NCBI GenBank assembly: GCA_027483665.1
Contig: JAIXUC010000023.1
Span: 1 to 64,000 of the forward strand
Reading direction: 5' to 3'
Source of the DNA: Comamonadaceae bacterium
GTDB taxonomy: Bacteria > Pseudomonadota > Gammaproteobacteria > Burkholderiales > Burkholderiaceae_C
Length of the DNA stretch: 64,000 bases
Made by a program: the position numbers and the translations under genes. Below, in pieces: positions 60,800 to 64,000 of the stretch (position 1 is the stretch's first letter; each line of letters opens with the position of its first letter). The notes beneath the pieces are model-generated. The model made no database searches and was not told the origin of the DNA. It saw only the letters and a list, made by a program, of their open reading frames with translations.

Positions 60800-61798
60800 A
60801 TGGATGAAGAAGGCCTGCAAGACGCTGCGATTTTTCTGATGTCGCTGGGCGAGGAAGAAGCGGCCGAGGTGTTCAAGCACCTGTCACCCAAAGAGGTGCA
60901 GAAGCTGGGCGAGACCATTGCCAAAACCCGGGCCATCTCGCGCGAGCGCGTGGACTCGGTGATGAAGAAGTTCACCGAGGCAGCAGCAGAGCAAAGTTTG
61001 TTGGTCTCTGACACCGGCAACTACGTCAAGGCGGTGTTGCGCCGCGCTTTAGGCGACGACAAGGCCTCGCTGCTGATCGACCGCATCTTGCAAGGCGGCG
61101 ATGTGTCGGGCATTGAAAGCCTGAAGTGGATGGACCCCCTGTCCATTGCCGAGTTGCTGCGCAACGAACACCCGCAGATCGTGGCCGCCATCTTGGTGCA
61201 TCTGGACTTCGAGCAAACCGCTGCGGTGCTGAAGAACCTGAGCGAGCGCCAGCGCAACGAGGTCTTGGTGCGCATCGCCACGCTAGAAGGCATTCAACCC
61301 ACCGCACTCAAAGACCTCAACGAGGTTTTGTTCAAGGTGCTCTCTGGCGGCGACAAGATCCGCAAGAGCTCTCTGGGCGGCGTGAAGACCGCAGCAGAAA
61401 TCATCAACTTCCTGGGCACAGCCATCGAGTCTTCGGTGATCGAGTCCATTCGTGGCCACGACCCGGATTTGGCGCAGAAGATCATGGACAAGATGTTCGT
61501 GTTCGACGACCTGCTCAAGCTCGACGACAAAGCCATTCAGTCGGTGCTCAAAGAGGTGGCCTCCGAGACGCTCATCGTCGCGCTCAAGGGCGCGTCGCAG
61601 GAGTTGCGCGACAAGATCTTGGCCAACATGTCCAGCCGCGCTGCAGAAACACTGCGCGAAGACTTGGAGTCGCGCGGGCCGATGCGCTTGTCTGAGGTGG
61701 AGGCGCAGCAGAAGGAAATTCTTAAAACCGTGCGCCGCCTGGCCGACGAGGGCAGCATCGTGCTGGCCGCTGGCGGCGGCGACGACGCCATGGTCTGA
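60800..61798 (+). CDS. fliG: Flagellar motor switch protein FliG
   Basis: A 332-residue rotor protein on the cytoplasmic face of the MS ring. It has AIFLMSLGEEEAAEVFKHLSP at the N-terminus, the central EHPQ motif in RNEHPQIVAAILVHLD, and the charged torque helix MDKMFVFDDLLKLDDKAIQSV. A GGAG site precedes the ATG. It lies about 60 bases after fliF. Confidence 0.98.
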   Translation: MDEEGLQDAAIFLMSLGEEEAAEVFKHLSPKEVQKLGETIAKTRAISRERVDSVMKKFTEAAAEQSLLVSDTGNYVKAVLRRALGDDKASLLIDRILQGGDVSGIESLKWMDPLSIAELLRNEHPQIVAAILVHLDFEQTAAVLKNLSERQRNEVLVRIATLEGIQPTALKDLNEVLFKVLSGGDKIRKSSLGGVKTAAEIINFLGTAIESSVIESIRGHDPDLAQKIMDKMFVFDDLLKLDDKAIQSVLKEVASETLIVALKGASQELRDKILANMSSRAAETLREDLESRGPMRLSEVEAQQKEILKTVRRLADEGSIVLAAGGGDDAMV

Positions 61799-61806
61799 GG
61801 CCGCAG

Positions 61807-62520
61807 ATGTCCCAGCGCGGCCCTGCACGTTTCATTCCGGGCGAAGAAGTCTTGGCGGTGCAGCCTTGGGACTTTGGCAGCTTCGGCGGTGCACCGCGAA
61901 CTCAGGCACAGCTGCTGGCAGACGATGCCGCACGTCTTGGCCGCGAGGAAAGCATTCGGCAAGAAGCCCACGCTTTGGGTTATGCCCAAGGCCAAGTCGA
62001 CGGCGAGGCCAGCGCGCAAGCGCGCTTTGATGACTACTGGCGCCAACAGGGCGAAGACACCGCGCAGCGCATGTCCGCGCTGGTGCAGGCGCTCGAGCAA
62101 CGCTTGCTCCGAGCAGAGCAGGCTGTGGCCCAGGCCGTGCTTGTCATGAGTTGTGACATCGCGCGGCACGTGGTGCGTGGCGAGCTGCGAGCCAACCCAC
62201 AGCACTTGCAAGCGGTCGTCGCAGAAGCCACGGCCTTGTTGGTGGGCGACGCCAGAACACAACGCATTCGCCTGAACCCGGCTGACCTCGACGCACTGCG
62301 CGAGCCGCTGAGCGCTGCCTTTGCAGAGCGCGTGCAATGGCTGCCTGATGCGAGCATCGAACCCGGTGGCTGTGTGGTGGAAAGCGCTGGTACGGTAGTC
62401 GACGCCACGCTGCAACAGCGCTGGCAGCGGGCCGTGGCAAGGCTGGCCATCCACGCGCCTTGGGACGCGCCTTGGGATGTGCCTTTGAACACGCCTGCGA
62501 AAGAAGCCGATGGCGACTGA
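61807..62520 (+). CDS. fliH: Flagellar export ATPase regulator FliH
   Basis: A 237-residue protein that binds FliI and regulates its ATPase. The N-terminal region has [22 protein letters not shown] coiled coil with EEARAQGYA-like sequence ([17 protein letters not shown]) follows, then a C-terminal V-ATPase-subunit-E-like domain with [32 protein letters not shown] and PGGCVVES. It is eight bases after fliG and overlaps fliI by 11. Confidence 0.95.
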   Translation: MSQRGPARFIPGEEVLAVQPWDFGSFGGAPRTQAQLLADDAARLGREESIRQEAHALGYAQGQVDGEASAQARFDDYWRQQGEDTAQRMSALVQALEQRLLRAEQAVAQAVLVMSCDIARHVVRGELRANPQHLQAVVAEATALLVGDARTQRIRLNPADLDALREPLSAAFAERVQWLPDASIEPGGCVVESAGTVVDATLQQRWQRAVARLAIHAPWDAPWDVPLNTPAKEADGD

Positions 62521-63970
62521 AGCCTCTGAGCCCGTGCTCGCAGCACCGCTTGCCGAACCACCGGAGCTGTCGCCCGCCTGGATTAGCTTCTTGAGCGATG
62601 CCCAAGCCCGCGCCGCGCAACGCCCCGGCTTGCAGCAGCGTGGCACGCTCACACGGCTGGCGGGTCTGGTGCTGGAAGCCAGTGGCCTGCGCGCACCCGT
62701 GGGCGCGCAATGCCTCATTGATGGTCCAGGCGACTGGCCGGTATTGGCCGAGGTGGTGGGTTTCCATGGCGAGCGCGCCTACCTCATGCCTGCCAGCGAA
62801 GTGCAGGGCTTGTCCAGTGGCGCTGCGGTATGGCCAGCCCCCGCCTACGTGCCGCTCTTGGTGTTGGGCGAGCCGGCTCAGGCTGCAGATGAGCACGACA
62901 TCGGCACGCTGCGACTGCCCCTGGGTCAGGGCTTGCTGGGTCGCGTGGTCGACGCCAGCGGCGCTCCAATGGACCACCAAGGCCCGCTGATCGATGCACA
63001 AGCCCGCACCTTGGCCCGAGGCCCCATCAACGCGATGGACCGAGACCCGGTGCGCCTGCCGCTGGATACCGGCGTGCGCGCCATCAACGCATTGCTGACC
63101 GTGGGCCGAGGCCAGCGCTTGGGGCTGTTTGCCGGCTCGGGCGTTGGCAAAAGCGTGCTGCTGGGCATGATGGCGCGCTACACCGAAGCCGACGTGATCG
63201 TGGTCGGCCTGATAGGCGAGCGTGGCCGCGAGGTCAAGGAATTCATCGAAGACATCTTGGGTGAAGCGGGTCGCCAGCGCTCGGTGGTGGTGGCAGCCCC
63301 GGCCGACGCGCCGCCGCTGTTGCGTTTGCAAGGCGCTGCCTACGCCACCGCAGTGGCCGAGTACTTCCGTGACCAAGGCCAGCACGTGCTGCTGCTGATG
63401 GACTCGCTCACCCGTTGCGCCATGGCGCAGCGCGAGATTGCGCTCGCCATTGGCGAGCCGCCTGCGACCAAGGGCTACCCGCCGTCTTGCTTTGCGCGCA
63501 TGGCGCAGTTGGTCGAGCGCAGCGGCAACGGCCTGAACGGCATCGGCTCGATCACCGCCTTCTACACCGTGCTGTCCGAGGGCGACGACCAGCAAGACCC
63601 GATTGCCGATGCAGCTCGCTCCATCTTGGACGGCCACATCGTGCTGACGCGCGCACTGGCCGAGGCGGGCCACTTTCCAGCCATCGATGTAGCGCAGTCG
63701 GCTTCGCGTGTGATGGCACAGGTGGTGCCGCGCGATCAGTTCGAGACTGCGCGTCGCTTCAAGGCCGTGCTGTCGCGATACGAGCGCAGCCGCGAGCTCA
63801 TTCAGATTGGTGCCTATGTGCCCGGCTCGGACCCGGAGCTCGACCAAGCCATTCGCCTGCACCACAGCCTGACAGGCTTTTTGCAACAAGACATGCACGA
63901 AGCCGCACCCATGGGGCTGAGCATTCATGACATGGCGGCTGCCCTGCAATCCGAAGGACTGAACCCATGA
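62510..63970 (+). CDS. fliI: Flagellum-specific export ATPase FliI
   Basis: A 486-residue ATPase related to the F1 beta subunit. Walker A is [12 protein letters not shown] (about 205-215); the acidic Walker B is [20 protein letters not shown]. The blocks [30 protein letters not shown] and [19 protein letters not shown] are typical of FliI. The N-terminus carries a Pro/Ala extension. It starts inside fliH and is followed by a probable fliJ. Confidence 0.98.
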   Translation: MATEASEPVLAAPLAEPPELSPAWISFLSDAQARAAQRPGLQQRGTLTRLAGLVLEASGLRAPVGAQCLIDGPGDWPVLAEVVGFHGERAYLMPASEVQGLSSGAAVWPAPAYVPLLVLGEPAQAADEHDIGTLRLPLGQGLLGRVVDASGAPMDHQGPLIDAQARTLARGPINAMDRDPVRLPLDTGVRAINALLTVGRGQRLGLFAGSGVGKSVLLGMMARYTEADVIVVGLIGERGREVKEFIEDILGEAGRQRSVVVAAPADAPPLLRLQGAAYATAVAEYFRDQGQHVLLLMDSLTRCAMAQREIALAIGEPPATKGYPPSCFARMAQLVERSGNGLNGIGSITAFYTVLSEGDDQQDPIADAARSILDGHIVLTRALAEAGHFPAIDVAQSASRVMAQVVPRDQFETARRFKAVLSRYERSRELIQIGAYVPGSDPELDQAIRLHHSLTGFLQQDMHEAAPMGLSIHDMAAALQSEGLNP

Positions 63971-63977
63971 GGCCACC

Positions 63978-64000
63978 ATGCAGCGCGTGAGCGGCACCGC
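63978..64000 (+). CDS. Start of a truncated gene, probably fliJ
   Basis: An ATG at 63978 opens MQRVSGT and runs into the window edge after 23 bases. It lies eight bases after the fliI stop, where fliJ is normally found. Only position supports the name. Confidence 0.4.

Noticed and set aside
1..64000. CRISPR arrays, tRNA or rRNA genes, riboswitches
   Set aside because: No regularly spaced direct repeats, no tRNA-like cloverleaf or rRNA sequence, and no known riboswitch core were noticed on reading either strand; short structured RNAs could still be missed.

Overview
The window looks like a chromosomal segment of a GC-rich betaproteobacterium, most likely Burkholderiales/Comamonadaceae. This is inferred from gene order and protein character; no database was searched. 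The pointers are an FlhDC master regulator together with FlhF, a split chemotaxis set with a CheA-W-R-D-B order, GC-rich codon use, and two FliS/FliT pairs. About 40 kb is a nearly complete flagellar and chemotaxis locus. No tRNA, rRNA or CRISPR array was seen, and no stretch longer than about 240 bases lacks a gene.

Layout. (1) 1-1109: the orfA end of an IS3-family insertion sequence that runs off the left edge; its terminal repeat stops 21 bases before the start codon of an ABC-F ATPase (Uup-like, 1131-3011). (2) 3068-9356, minus strand: chemotaxis operon cheZ-like, cheY, cheA, cheW, cheR, cheD, cheB. (3) 9525-11338: cytosolic NarX-type histidine kinase and NarL-type regulator, followed by a methyltransferase. 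(4) 12526-20897: metabolic genes. These are an HMG-CoA-lyase/CoA-transferase fusion, a Cys-rich exported protein, and a five-gene exporter/PhzF/glyoxalase operon divergent from a MocR-type regulator. (5) 20978-32834, minus: flgB-L with a trailing HDOD protein; flgA, flgM and flgN lie on the plus strand (33033-34749). (6) 34797-41219, minus: flhB, flhA, flhF, a degenerate flhG, fliA. (7) 41339-45247, minus: flhD, flhC, motA, motB, cheY, cheZ. (8) 45405-51057, minus: two tandem flagellins, flaG, fliD, fliS, fliT. (9) 51152-57518: a probable flagellin-modification island (TPR glycosyltransferase, second glycosyltransferase, methyltransferase, FkbM/2OG-oxygenase fusion, KpsF/GutQ isomerase). (10) 57708-64000: second fliS/fliT pair, fliE (minus), then fliF, fliG, fliH, fliI and the first bases of a probable fliJ.

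How it works together. FlhDC would switch on the hook-basal-body and export genes, including fliA (sigma-28) and its antagonist flgM. After hook completion, sigma-28 would drive late genes. Good sigma-28 promoters (T[A/C]AAGT-type -35, 11-base spacer, GCCG-type -10) can be read directly in front of flgM, the second flagellin gene and the second fliS. FlgN, FliS and FliT act as export chaperones. MotA/MotB drive rotation, and two CheY plus two CheZ-type proteins link receptors to the motor.

Most notable: an FlhG homologue that has lost its ATP-binding P-loop but keeps the FlhF-activating N-terminal motif; a lyase/CoA-transferase gene fusion with an internal ribosome-binding site; a CheZ-like protein in the che operon whose C-terminal tail matches that of CheD; and a flagellin-modification island with an unusual FkbM/dioxygenase fusion.
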